This document shows, one piece after another, positions 1-11,275 of a stretch of 64,000 bases of DNA (positions are counted from its first letter, which is position 1; every line of letters starts with the position of its first letter). The DNA is from Capra hircus (Eukaryota > Chordata > Mammalia > Artiodactyla > Bovidae): NCBI RefSeq assembly GCF_001704415.2, contig NW_017189752.1, positions 186,001 to 250,000 on the forward strand. The letters are read 5' to 3'. Made by a program: the position numbers and the translations under genes. The notes beneath the pieces were generated by a model. It was given only the letters and a program-made list of their open reading frames with translations. It was not told the origin of the DNA and searched no databases.

Positions 1-399
1 TCCTATCGTCTTAAGGGGTATTTTCTTATGTTTAAGTTTGTCCATAATTGTGCCTTGTGGTAAGAAACCTCTGCCTTGTTTTATCAGCAGTTTAGTCCAG
101 GAACAATCCAAAGTCTGCCACCAGGGTCCTTTAGGAACACTACAGCAAATAAAAGGGAATTTGGTCTTCCATTCATCTGGTAACTTAACTGTCACCACCG
201 AAATATGTAACCTTCTGTTGTGGGAATAAGTTATAATCAGTATTCATCTCTATTTTTGTCTCTGTTCTAATTGTGTCATTTGTATCTTTTGAAAGTATTT
301 CTTCTATAAAATTAAACTAACCTGCCTTAAAAACAGAATGGAAATTGTGTGATTTTTTAAAAATGTAATTATAGACTTAAATATATAAAAATGTATGTA
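1..399. other. Unassigned single-copy sequence at left edge
   Basis: AT-rich, no recognisable repeat and no convincing open frame. It has an AATAAA at 148-153. In humans WWC3 ends roughly 12 kb upstream of CLCN4 on the same strand, so this could be 3' flank or UTR of WWC3, but nothing in the sequence proves it. Confidence 0.3.
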
Positions 400-533
400 A
401 GAGATGAGATGGTTGGATGGCATCACTGATTCAATGAACATGAACTTAGGTGAACTCCAGAAGATGGTGATGGACAGGGAGGCCTGGCTGCAGTCCATGG
501 GTCGCAGAGTCAGACGTGACTTTGTGACTGAAA
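400..533 (+). repeat. BovB 3'-end fragment
   Basis: Starts GAGATGAGATGGTTGGATGG and ends with the degenerate GTCAGACGTGACTTTGTGACTG tail motif of BovB-derived repeats. 534-934 holds nothing I recognise. Confidence 0.85.
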
Positions 534-934
534 ACAGCTTTTTCAACATAAAAATAGAGGTATGAAAATAGAATAATACAGTGAACACACATAAAGCCCT
601 CTCCCCCCACCCCTTCAACATAAATCATTCTTGGCCCATCTTGTTTGGTCTACACCGAACTTTCCGCTGTCCTTGGTTCCATCTTCTGAAGCAAATCCCA
701 TCTACCTTCTTGGTTCAGCTGGAAACATTTCAGTATGTATGGCTAAGAAAGAAAGGCGTGGACAGTAGCCTTATCACATCATAACGTTTAATAACTCCTC
801 AATGGCATTTGTCATCTATGGTTCACCTTTTCACTTGTCTCAAGGTCATTCATTTTTTAATTGAGCAGAATCCAAATATCTGTTTTGGGGATTTTTTTTA
901 AAAGCCCATGTGCTTTTTTTGGTGTGTGTAGGGG

Positions 935-1810
935 GGTGAACTTTCTCTGGATAGAATTCACATACCATACAATTCACCTGTTTAAAGCATGTAATATGTA
1001 ATTCATCAGTTTTTAGTATATTAAGAGTTGTTTATTCATAGCACAAAAGCTACAATCAATTGTAGAACTTTTTCCTCACCCTAGAAAGAAACCTTGTGCC
1101 CATTAACTGTCATCCCTATTTCTCCTCCCCCACTCCCTGACAACCACTGATCTTTCTCTGTGGATTTGCCTATTTTGGATGTTTCCTAGTAATGGAATCA
1201 CTTGGTATGTGGCCTTTGTGTTGGCTTTGTTTTCTCAGCATCATGTTTTCCAGAGTCATCTACGTTGTAGCCTGTGTTAAGGACTTCATTCCTTTTTATT
1301 GCTGAGTAATATTCCTTTGTGTAGATAGACCACATTGTGTTTATCTGTTCAGCAGTGGATGGAGATTTGGGTTTCCACTTTTTGCCTAATAGGGATAATG
1401 CTGCTATGAACATTTGTATACAAGTGTTTTTTTTTTTTTTTAATTGGAGGATAATTGCTTTACAATATTTTGTTAGTTTCTGCCATACATCAACATGAAT
1501 CAGCCATAGGCATAATGTTTGCCCCTCCCTCCTGAACCTCCTTCCCACTTCCCACCCCATGTTACAATTTTTTGTGTGGACATAGGCCTTTATTTCTCTT
1601 GGGTCTATACCTTAAAGTGGAATAGCTAGATCATATGATAACTCTTTGTTTAATCATTTGAAGAACTGCCAAACTTTGCCAAAGCAGCTGCCCATTTTAT
1701 ATTCCCTACCAGGGATAGGAATATACAAAGGCTTCAATTTCTCCACTTTCTGGCCAACACTTGTTATTTTTATCCTAGCCATCTTAATAGGTGTACAGTG
1801 ATATCTCACT
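935..1810 (-). repeat. Old L1 3' end, split by a younger ruminant L1 tail
   Basis: Antisense L1 3' sequence (CATACCATACAATTCACC; GGATTTGCCTATTTTGGATG) runs to about 1426 and resumes at 1561 (TTTTTTGTGTGGACATA). The break is filled at 1427-1560 by a poly-T-headed ruminant L1 3' end (GGAGGATAATTGCTTTACAA; CATCAACATGAATCAGCCAT). Confidence 0.8.
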
Positions 1811-2152
1811 GGAGCTGTGACTGTTTTTGATTCACAGAACCTATCCCCCCCAACACATACACACACCTTTGTTGAAGAAACAAAGTTTTGTGTTCTCTAA
1901 TCTCCCACAGTCCGGACTTGGCTCATTGTATCTCGTCGTAAGTATAATTTTAACATGTTCTTCTGAATTTTATTTCCTAAAATTAAATGCAGAGAAGAGC
2001 TATTGTTGAATCTAAAAGCTTGATCAGAGTCCAGTTTCTTTTTTTTTCCCTTTCTTTTTGGGGGGATGGGATGAGGGGCAAGACATACCTTCATCTATCA
2101 AGTGAATAATTTTTCTTTTTATAGGGTTTGCAACCATTGATAATCAATACCT

Positions 2153-2533
2153 TAGTTCAGTTCAATTCAGTCACTCAGTCGTGTCTGACTCTTTGCGACC
2201 CCATGGACTGCAGCACACCAGGCCTCCCTGTTCATCACCAACTCCCGGAGTTTACTCAAACTCATATCCATTGAATCGGTGATGCCATCCAACCATCTCA
2301 TCTTCTGGGTGATGAGACCCAGACCCATGTTTTACCCATCTCATCTTCTGTCATCCCCTTCTCTTCCTGCCCTCAATCTTTCCCAGCATCAGGGTCTTTT
2401 CAAACGAGTCAGTTCCTCACATCAGGTGGCCAAAGTATTGGAGTTTCAGCTTCAACATCAGTCCTTCCAGTGAATATTCAGGACTGATTTCCTTTAGGAT
2501 GGACTGGTTGGATCTCCTTGCAGTCCAAGGAAG
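2153..2533 (-). repeat. BovB 3'-end fragment
   Basis: Begins TTCAGTTCAATTCAGTCACTC and runs through GACTGGTTGGATCTCC, the reverse complement of the BovB 3' end. A sense BovB tail scrap lies at 2625-2672 and an antisense one at 2854-2944. Confidence 0.9.
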
Positions 2534-2944
2534 TCAATAGATAGATCCATCAATTCACTAAAGGTTGCAAAATGATGATCTCTCAATTTTTAAGACATTA
2601 TTATTTACTTTGAAACACTTAGGTTACAGTCCATGGGGTCGCAAGAGTTGGACACGACTTAACGACTAAACCACCACCACAACTTTTATAACAAGAAATT
2701 TACCTATTTGGTTATTCTGTGGTACAGTTTGGAAAAAGCAAGATAACTGCTTGATGTTTTTCTTTATTCACCAGTTTTAAAAATGATTCCCAGCACTGTT
2801 ACAGTGGTGACCTTTTTTGGGGGGGGGGTTGGAAATTTTTTTTTAGTATGATTTTTGTTGTTATTCAGTTGCTCAGTCGTGTCTGACTTTGTGACCCCAT
2901 GCACTGCAGCACGCCAGGCTTCCCTGTCCTTCACTATCTCCTGG

Positions 2945-3979
2945 ATATTTTTAATAATAATTATTACTAACATAAATTTAAACATGTTTGATATGCTTTA
3001 ATCCATTGGAGTTGTTATCCTTACTGATGCTCAAATTCTCCTCTCTGTGGCTGAGGCAGCCTCTACTGGTTGACTCCTGGGTCCTTTTTATGTGTCCCCA
3101 GGAGTCTGAGATGGCTTCATTGTTACTGAAATGGAACAGGACACTTCAAAGCCTTCTCAGGGACAGACACTGCCCAGGCCCCATGTCATCTACCCACCTC
3201 ATTTGTAGAAAAGCATTAGCATCCTAGACCTTCCCTGAATTCCAAAAAGAAAAATTTAATAAGAAAAAAATACAGGAACAAAAGAAAATGTTCAAGCAAC
3301 ATTAGTAATAGTTTAGCCCTAAAACAAAGCCAAGAGTCTTCGGTTCCTCCTCAAGGGCTATACGTATTACCCTGGGCCATATCCTTCAGTTGTTGGGCAG
3401 ACATGAGGTGGAAGGAGTTAACTGCATGCTGATCACCAGCATGTATGTAGACCTCAGACACATTGGAACCAGAAGGTTGGTGATTGAGATTCCTGAAACA
3501 TCACCCTGTTAGCTCACCATCAGCCAATCAGAGAATTGTGCATAAGCTGATTACACACCCTGCCACCCTCTCCCTCACACTGTCTTTGAATGGGGATGAC
3601 CCAGAGAGATGTTGTGGGGAGGGAGGTGGGAGGGGGGTTCATGTTTGGGAACACATGTAAGAATTAAAGATTTTAAAATTTAAAAAATAAAAAACAAAAC
3701 AAAACAAAAATGAAAAAGAAAAAAAAAAGAAAATCCTTTCCTGAAAGCTATTGGGGAGTTTGGGTCTTTTGAGCTGAGCTGCCCATTCTTATTTGGCCTT
3801 ATAGTAAATGCTGTGCTTTACTTCACCGCAACCTGGTAGCAGTAGATTTGCTTTGCTTTGCAATGGGCAAGCAGACCATTTGGTTTTGGTAATACCACCC
3901 TGCATGACTAGATGTTTCTGACCTAGACACGGTCATTTCTCCAAGGAGACTTGGTTTCTTGGTGCTGAGATGTTGAATG
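2945..3979. other. Intergenic, no gene seen
   Basis: Mostly unassigned sequence with an A-rich simple stretch at about 3662-3732. No open frame of interest. Confidence 0.5.
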
Positions 3980-4440
3980 GGCTGTTGTCTAACACTCAGA
4001 AATAAATTGTCCGAGGAAACACACCTGCTGACAGAGCAAGAGACTTATTGGGAAGGGGCGCCTGGGCAGAGAGCAACAGAGTAAGGGAACCCAGGAGAAC
4101 TGCTTCTGCCACATGACAAACTCTCAGGTTTTATGGTAATGGGATTAGCTTCTGGGTTGTCTCTGACCAATCAGTCTGATGCAGGGTCCTTCCTGGTGCA
4201 CATGCATGCATTGTTCAGCCAAGATGGACGCCAGCAAGGAAGATTCTGGAAGGTGCTAGGACTTATGGGCTGGCGTCTCCTCTCTCCTTTGGAGTTTTCC
4301 TCAAATTCTTCTGGTTGGTGGTAGGTTGTTAGTTCCTTGCTCCTTATCAGGACCCTCTGTTGCGATAACTCATGCAAGTGGTTACTATCATGCCTGGCCA
4401 GGGTGGGCGGTATCAGTCAGTGTTTCCCGAACAGGGTTAC
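3980..4440 (-). mobile_element. Probable solo LTR of a ruminant endogenous retrovirus
   Basis: The block resembles ruminant ERV LTRs read on the minus strand: it opens near 4434 with TGTTCGGGAAACACTG and closes near 3980 in a sequence ending CA. No internal viral genes are attached. Family not assigned. Confidence 0.45.
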
Positions 4441-4549
4441 TCATTGCTGTGGTCATTGTTTTTATGGTTTTAAGTAGATAGACAATATTGTCTTGTCATG
4501 CGTCTCATTTTTTGCTTTGACAAAAGTAATCACACATGCCCTCTCATTT

Positions 4550-4759
4550 TTAAAAAAACATTTCATTAATTAGTTTGGCTGTGTCAGGTCTTCATTGTGT
4601 CATAAGGGATTTTTGTTGCAGAGTGCCAGCTCTCTAGTTGTGAAGAGAGGGCTTAGCTGTCAGGAGGCATGTATGATATTAGTTACCGACTAGGGATTGA
4701 ACCCACATCCCCTGCATTGCAAGGCAGATTCTTAACCACTGGACTGCCAGGGAAGTCCC
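4550..4759 (-). repeat. CHR-type tRNA-derived SINE
   Basis: Antisense copy: TTTGGCTGTGTCAGGTCTTC near the A-rich end, and CTTAACCACTGGACTGCCAG at the 5' head. Typical of cetartiodactyl CHR SINEs. Confidence 0.8.
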
Positions 4760-5203
4760 TCACTCCTATTATTTTGGATCAGGATTTGCAGGCCCCTGGT
4801 TAGATCCAAAGGCAGAGGTTACACATTTTGTGGTGTTTGGAAACATCTTGCCTGGGACCTGCGGCCAGAGGCATGCAGCCTTCTGGAATCTGTGCTTTTC
4901 TGTCTTTCTCACCAACAGACACTCTCACCAGATTGCCTTCCCTGCTCTGTAATTACAGGCAGAATTCCCTGAACAATAATCACAAATTGTTTTATTGCAA
5001 TGAAATTAGTTTAAAAGAAATGCTTTACAGCACTATCCAACAGAACAATCTGTGATAATGGAGTTATTTTATGTCTGCACTGAAATATGGTTGCCACTAG
5101 CTGTGTGTGGTGATCAGGCACCTGACATATAGCTAGTGTGACTGAGGAACTGAATTTTTATTTTATTAATTTAATTAAATGTAAGTAGCAGCTTGTGGTG
5201 GTG

Positions 5204-5692
5204 GTTGTTCAGTCTCTCAGTTGCATCCAACTCTTTGCAACCCCATAGACTGCATCAAGCCAGGCTCCTCAATCTTCCACTATCCTGGGAAATAAACTCT
5301 TTCCTCGCACCTAGACAAGGGGCAGCTTTTCTTACCCAAGACCTGGCTTTTTGAGAAAAGCTGTTCCTTGTCCAGGTGCTTCGGATTGGAAATATGATTT
5401 TTGTAAAATTGTGCTGCTTCAATATAGTAGCCACTAACCACATGCTGGAGAAGACTCTTGAGAGTCCCTTGGACTACAAGGAGATCCAACCAGTCAAATT
5501 CATGTTGACTGAGTCAGTGATGCCATCCAACCACCTCATCTTCTGCCACCCTCTTCTCCTTTTGCCTTCAATCTTTTCCAGCATCAGGATCTTTTCCAAT
5601 GGGTCAGTTCTTCACATCAGGTGGCCACAGTACTGGAGCTTCAGCTTCAGCATCAGTCCTTCCGATGAATATTCAGCAATTTCCTTTAGGAC
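5204..5692 (-). repeat. BovB 3'-end fragment split by an inverted insert
   Basis: BovB antisense tail at 5204-5288 (GTTGTTCAGTCTCTCAG to CACTATCCTGGG) continues only at 5497 (AATTCATGTTGACTGAGTCA) and runs to about 5692. The intervening 5289-5496 does not belong to BovB at this point; it is an inverted copy of 5693-5899. Confidence 0.8.
5289..5496. repeat. Left arm of a 208-bp inverted repeat
   Basis: Reverse complement of 5693-5899 with about ten differences by eye. It carries BovB sequence plus flanking single-copy sequence (for example ACTATATTGAAGCAG and AATCCGAAGCACCTGGACAA on the complementary strand), so it is a local inverted duplication and not two independent transposons. Confidence 0.9.
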
Positions 5693-5899
5693 TGACTGGT
5701 TGGATCTCCTTATAGTCCAAGGGACTCTCAAGAGTCTTCTCCAGCATGTGGTTAGTTGCTACTATATTGAAGCAGTGCAGTTTTACAAAAATCATATTTC
5801 CAATCCGAAGCACCTGGACAAGGAACGGCTTTTCTCAAAAGCCAGTTCTTGGGTAAGAAAAACTGCCCCTTGTCTAGGTGTGAGAAAAGAGTTTACTTC
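5693..5899. repeat. Right arm of the inverted repeat (likely source copy)
   Basis: This arm continues the BovB 3' sequence collinearly at its left end and passes into single-copy DNA, so it looks like the original. The left arm interrupts the same BovB copy. Loop between arms is 5497-5692 (196 bases). Confidence 0.85.
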
Positions 5900-5900
5900 T

Positions 5901-5995
5901 GGAACTTCCCTGTTGGTCCAGTGCTTAAGACTGCATTTCCAATGCAGGGGACACTATTTCAGTCCCTGGTCAGGGGACTAAGATCCACATAAAAG
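5901..5995 (+). repeat. CHR-type SINE, truncated
   Basis: GGAACTTCCCTGTTGGTCCA head, A/B-box region and GGGGACTAAGATCCACAT. Confidence 0.8.
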
Positions 5996-6320
5996 AATGT
6001 ACTTCAATTGCCTGGATACCATGGAGATATATAATGCCACTGTCCAACTACAGGCTCAGTAGTTTGAAGCTGGCGGTGGTGGGAGAATTTATACCCTTGC
6101 CATCTGCAACTGCTACAAATCAAGTGTTCCAACCCCTCCCATCCCCTTCCTTAGAGAGTTGGGTTATTGAACTTTGACCAGCATTCCTCTGTGTTTATGC
6201 TAATTTGAGGAGCCAAGCCTACTGAATTGACTTGGAACAATCTGAGTCTACTGGCACCCAAAGAGAAAAAGGAAAGGCTATCTACTAACAGTTCTTTTCT
6301 GAGAGGGCGAGGATTTGCTT

Positions 6321-6536
6321 AGCCCTCGAGGGTGGCTCAGATGGTAAAGAATCCGCTTGCCAGTGCAGGAGACATAGATTCAATCCCTGTGTCGAGAAGA
6401 TCCCCTGGAGGAGGACATGTCAACCCACTCCACTATTCTTGCCTGGGAAATCCCATGAACAGAGGAGCCTGGTGGGCTATATAGTCCATGCAGTTGCAAA
6501 GAGTCAGACACAAATGAGCAACCAACACTTTCTTTC
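6321..6536 (+). repeat. Bov-tA SINE
   Basis: tRNA-Glu-like head (GGTGGCTCAGATGGTAAAGA) joined to the BovB-derived body ending in GAGTCAGACACAAATGAGCA. Confidence 0.9.
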
Positions 6537-7290
6537 AGTGCTACCCAGGATCTTCTCTCAGGCTTCCTGGAATGACAACATCTTTGACAATGATGCTGCT
6601 GTAGAAGTGCAGAGAGCTTTAAAGGCTGATGTTTGTCACCACAAACAGGGTAATGTGGTCCACATTTGTAGTCTTCAGGTGTGCATCACAGTCTGTGACC
6701 ACAGCTCAGAGTGTCTGGGGAAGGTTGGATGGCATCTTCTTATCATCTACCTCTTTCACTTACTTCCCAAATCTTTTGTGAGTTGGCCATGTGCACAGCA
6801 CCCAACTAGGGAAGGGGGCTCGCATGCATTTGCTCACTTGGACAGTGTGACTGGATGCACACGAGCTCAGGACAAAGAGATGGAACAGGTCTCCAGGCTT
6901 TATCAGATACCCCACTTATAGTACAATGTACCAGCTACACAGGGCTAGAATTTGCAGGAGGTGAGAAAGGCACTATAGCCTTGGAGGCAAAATTTAAGTG
7001 AGCATCAAAAGATTTTGTCATCAAGATAATAGATTATTCATGAAAATCAAAATTAATGCCCACATTCACCATGAGCAAAATGTCACCTTTTACAATAGAA
7101 ACAAGTTGTGTGTTTGATGACTCTGTATTACTGTGCCAGGGGCACAGTCATTTCCAACTGGCTGGGAGTTCCAAATGTTCTCTCACACATGCCCTGCTTG
7201 CACCTGTGGGTGCGTTTATATGAGTTGAGAATGGTGTGCAAATGAATTGGGTCATGTGGGGCTTTATATGTAGGTATGTATGTGTGTGTG
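6537..7290. other. Intergenic, no gene seen
   Basis: No recognisable repeat. The plus-strand frame across 6439-6921 starts inside the Bov-tA copy, lacks known domains and is treated as chance. Confidence 0.5.
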
Positions 7291-7292
7291 TT

Positions 7293-7641
7293 TGTCTTTT
7301 TAACATTTTTTAATTTATTTATAGTTTTGGCTGTGCTGGCTCTTCATTGCTGTGTAGGCTTTTCTCTCTAGTTGTGGCTAGCAGGGGCTACTCTCTAGTT
7401 GCGGTGTGAAGACTTCTCATTGCAGTGGCTTGTCGTGCTGTAGAGCATGGGCTCTAGGGCACGGGGCTTAGTGGCTGCAGCTCGTGGGCTCTAAAGTGCA
7501 GGCTCAATAGTTGTGGTGCATGGGCTTAGTTGCTCTGCGGTGGCAAGCGGGGTCTTCCCGGGCCAGGGATCAAACCTTAGTCTCTTGTGTCTCCTGCATT
7601 GGCAGGTGGATTCTTAACCACCAAACCATGAAGGAAAGCCC
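7293..7641 (-). repeat. CHR-type SINE, near full length
   Basis: Antisense copy from TTTTAATTTATTTATAGTTT through GGTGGATTCTTAACCACCAA to AAGGAAAGCCC. Confidence 0.85.
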
Positions 7642-8154
7642 TGATTGTGAGTCAGTATACCTTTTTCTACTTGTATGAGAGGATATTTTGATAAGCATAT
7701 ATAGGGGTACACATTTTTCCTTGTGTCTCAGACTTTACGAAAGCTCTATCAACACTGCTTACTCTTGCCAGATCTATCACGCAAGCCTCGAAACTGCGGC
7801 AGGTGGTGGATACTGTTACTACCCCTACTGCTCCCCACTTTCCAGAAGGAAAAGTCCAGACTTGCAGAAGCTTGGCAAATAGCGCAGACAGTAACATGTA
7901 ACACAGTCATGTATTACTTTAAGGTAGTATCTGAGAACATTTAGAGACCATGCTGGTTCTGGTGTAATACGGTATCTCAGAGATAGTTTTTTTTTTTTTT
8001 TAATTTTAAATTGTGTTACGTGTTCCCATGTCTATGAAAACTTCCCTCTCCTCTCGGTGCCCCAGCCACTAAGCTCTGCTTTCCAGAGATGACCACTGTT
8101 CACAGTTTCCTGTGCACTGATTCTGAAATAGTTTATCAATATACAGGCAATTAG

Positions 8155-8385
8155 GGCTTCCTAGGTGGCGCTGTGGTAAAGAATCCACCTGCCGATGGAG
8201 GAGACACAAGAGATCAAGGGTATGATCCCTGGGTCAGGAAGATCCCCTGGAGTAGGAATTGGCAACCTCCTCCAGTATTTTCTTGCCTGGAAAATTCCAT
8301 GGACAGAGGAGCCTGGATGGTTACAGCCCAGGGGGGATGTCACAAAGAGTGGGACACGACTGAGTGACTGAGCACAGACACACAC
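8155..8385 (+). repeat. Bov-tA SINE with 14-bp target-site duplication
   Basis: GGCTTCCTAGGTGGCGCTGT head to ACGACTGAGTGACTGAGCAC tail. Flanked by identical ATACAGGCAATTAG at 8141-8154 and 8386-8399. Confidence 0.95.
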
Positions 8386-8483
8386 ATACAGGCAATTAGA
8401 CTTTCCCTGTGCCAGCAGTACCACATTTAAGGGATTATCATGAAACAGAGATTCCAGCATGTTATATGACGGTGAACAGGAAG

Positions 8484-8745
8484 GGGAACTTCCCTGGTGG
8501 TTCAGTGGTGAAGGATCTATCTGCCAGTACAGGAGACATCCGCTCGATCCCTGGTTGGGGAAGATCCCACATGCCCCAGAGCAATTAAGCCAGTGTGTCG
8601 CACCTACTGAGCCTGCGTGCCTAGAGCCTGTGCTTTATAACAAGAGAAGCCACCACTCTCCGCACCTAGAGAAAAGCCTGCACAGAAAGAAGACCCAGCA
8701 TAGTCACAAGTGAATAAAGAAATAAAATTGTTTTTTTAAAAAAGA
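8484..8745 (+). repeat. CHR-type SINE
   Basis: GGAACTTCCCTGGTGGTTCA head, GATCCCTGGTTGGGGAAGAT, then the CHR body and an A-rich tail. A second copy follows at 8791-8910. Confidence 0.85.
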
Positions 8746-8790
8746 AAATGGAGCTAACATTATATATATATTAAAAAAAAATGACTGGAA

Positions 8791-8910
8791 GGGCCTTCCC
8801 TGATGGTCCAGTGGTTAAGAGTCAGAACTTTCAATGCAGGGGGCCTGGGTTTGATCCCTGGTCTGGGAACTAAGATCCCACAAGCCTTGTGGCCATAAAT
8901 AAATAAATAG
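8791..8910 (+). repeat. CHR-type SINE, truncated
   Basis: GGCCTTCCCTGATGGTCCAG head to an (AAAT)n tail. Confidence 0.85.
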
Positions 8911-9331
8911 GCTGTGAAATGGAAAATTTGGGGCATCAAATTATACTTTATATGCAAGGTTTCTTGGCACCCTCAACCCCCCCACCCAGTTGCGACAACC
9001 CCAACTGTCCCCAGGCCTTACCAAATGTCCCAGCAGCAGATAAGAGGGGGAAAATGTAACACATTCAAAGGGATTAACAAGTAGAAATGTGTGAAGAAAA
9101 TAGAAGGCACCAATATGGAGAAATTAACACTCAAAGGTTATTACACAAGTGTTTGAAGAATCTTTTTAGGAAGGATCGTAACGGCTAACTTTGAATCTTC
9201 ACACAGAGCAGAATAAGGAGTGACTTTATATGGATGAGAAATTAAGGCTGAACCTACAGAGGATGAAAGGGTAATTCCAGTTCTGAGTTGCCACCTTCTT
9301 TCTTAAACATTTTTATTGGCAGAATAAACTT

Positions 9332-9461
9332 AGTTCAGTTCAGTCGCTCAGTCGTGTCTGACTCTTTGCGACCCCATGAATCGCAGCACGCCAGGCCTCC
9401 CTGTTCATTACCATCTCCCGGAGTTCACTCAGACTCACGTCCATTGAGTCCGTGATGCCAA
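9332..9461 (-). repeat. BovB 3'-end fragment
   Basis: AGTTCAGTTCAGTCGCTCAG to TTGAGTCCGTGATGCCA. A MER5A-like scrap may lie at 8961-9034. Confidence 0.9.
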
Positions 9462-10895
9462 ACTCAGATGACTAGGAATTGTTCTCTCCTGAGGTTAAAA
9501 TCGATAATCTTCAAGTTATGAAATATGCATCAAAAAGTAGCAAAATACACATATTCCATGATCATATCTCCTACGGTGCTTAAAAAAAAAAAACAACAAG
9601 CAATAGCAATTGCTTGTTACAAACACATTGCAGGTTAATCATAGGAAAATTAGAACACCAGCTAAGCCAAAAAGAAGAAAAGGAGAAAAACCCTTAATCT
9701 CACTAATGAATGAAATACTAAGGGTGATACTTTAATGAATATGCTTCCCAGTTGTTTTCTATGTTCATATATAAAACATATGTAAAACTTTTCCCTTCTT
9801 CCCAGTTTTTTGACTGGTCTAATAATTAAATTGATACAAAATGGATTAACAGCAGAAAAATAAATTTAATTTCCTACTGTAGGGGACTGCAAGAAGTCAT
9901 CAAAGCAGGCAGCTTTTATACCTTCTAGACAGGGAAACAATGTAGCAAAATGGAGAAACAAGAGGGTCCCAGTAGGCTGGCAAATTAGTGAAGTTAGCAA
10001 GGCTTGTTTATACAGCCTTCCAGGAGGTGAATTCCTTTTATCTACTGCTACAGGGAGGGTAATTTCACATGCTTTTAGGGGGACCAAGGAAGGTCAGTGT
10101 CTATTTTGCACAGACTTTAAAAATCGAAATGCCAAGTGACATATTTGGGGTGGCATATTTTGCTTCCCTTCAACACGTACAGACATACATTCGTTCCATC
10201 ATTCAGCACATAATACTTTGGAAGTTGCTTTTTTTCATTTAATAGACCGTGAATGTCTTTCCAGGTCAAAAAATATCTGCTACCGGATATTTTAATTCTT
10301 CCATTGTACCTATGTCTCACAACTGAACCCACCCTCTGGTTTTGGCCACTTAACTTGCTTCTGGTGCTTTGAGGTCATAAATAATATTGCAGCAGTTTTT
10401 CCTTTCACAACTGTTTCCATTCCTTCTCTTTTTTCCCCCCTGGAGCAAGTTCCTGGCCCACTGTATGGGCCTGCTCTTATTTGCAAGGCTTTTGGTAGGA
10501 ATTGCTAAACAGCCTACCAGGAAGATTGATCATTTACATTTTTATCGGTGGTATCTGTTTTTTTATTTGTTTGCTTTAGTTGTGTTGTTTTCTGTTTTTG
10601 TTTTTATTTTGGTAAACCTCTGCCTAAAGGACAATTTCATAGGTGGAGGTGGAGGATGTCGGAAGTGACCTCATTCTGTTGAAAATTACTGCGCCCTGAA
10701 TCGCCTGTTTGCTCTAATGTTTTTCACACTTGAGCAATCACCTGGAGAAGAGGTGAAACCTACTGACAAAAAAAAAAAAAAATCGCCCCACGCCGAGGAA
10801 GGTGACTTTTAGTCATTTCCGTTAAGTCAGAGCACAAAGCAAATCATTTCAGACCTCGGAGGGCATAATAGAGATCATCCCCAGCCCCACCGCCA
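9462..10895. other. Intergenic stretch upstream of the CpG region
   Basis: AT-rich, possibly with decayed L1 sequence around 10150-10400, otherwise unassigned. The frame at 10387-10668 is a T-rich hydrophobic run with no domain. Confidence 0.4.
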
Positions 10896-11165
10896 TTGAT
10901 TCTTGGAACGCCCATCACTGTCGTCCACCGAGCCCAGTCCCAGCGGGTAGCGCGTCCCGTATTGGGGACGCGGAGTTCTCTCTGGACCCGAAGGCACCGG
11001 CTGTACGAGGCGGACGAGATGGGCAGGGCCAGCCTCCGAGGTGACCGAGCCGGCTGGGTAGGGTTGAGTGGCTGGGTGGAGCACGTGATACTCCCAGACT
11101 GGCTCTCGGCGGGGGTAGTTGGGGGGGGTTGGGGGTGGGGCCGGCCCGGGGCGCCTGAGGCTGAA
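10896..11165 (+). promoter_or_regulatory. CpG-rich region, candidate upstream CLCN4 promoter
   Basis: This stretch is rich in CG dinucleotides, unlike the surrounding AT-rich repeat DNA. It contains a CACGTG E-box at 11082-11087 and a G-rich run at 11111-11140, and shows no recognisable repeat. It sits just upstream of an exon-like segment with a consensus donor at 11276. I infer an alternative upstream promoter or regulatory island of CLCN4. No TATA box or start site can be fixed from sequence alone. Confidence 0.4.
11111..11140 (+). other. G-quadruplex-forming motif in CpG region
   Basis: Four G-tracts of 5, 8, 5 and 4 bases are separated by loops of 5, 2 and 1 bases, which satisfies the usual G4 pattern on the + (non-template) strand. 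Such motifs are common just upstream of mammalian start sites; a role here is inference. Confidence 0.6.
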
Positions 11166-11186
11166 ATCGACATTTGCCTTTGGCAG

Positions 11187-11275
11187 GAAAATGAACTTGT
11201 CTGACCCTCAACCCACTGGAGCAGGGGATTATGGTAGCATTTAAATTTTATATCCCACGAAGCTGAAAGCAGAAG
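11187..11275 (+). other. Putative non-coding 5' exon (89 nt)
   Basis: A pyrimidine-containing acceptor ending in TTTGGCAG at 11179-11186 and a near-perfect donor AAG|GTAAGTTA at 11273-11283 bracket an 89-nt segment next to the CpG region. It holds a short upstream open frame, ATG at 11191 to TAA at 11242-11244 (17 codons). It may be an alternative leader exon of CLCN4, or an exon whose 5' end lies inside the CpG island. There is no transcript evidence. Confidence 0.35.
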
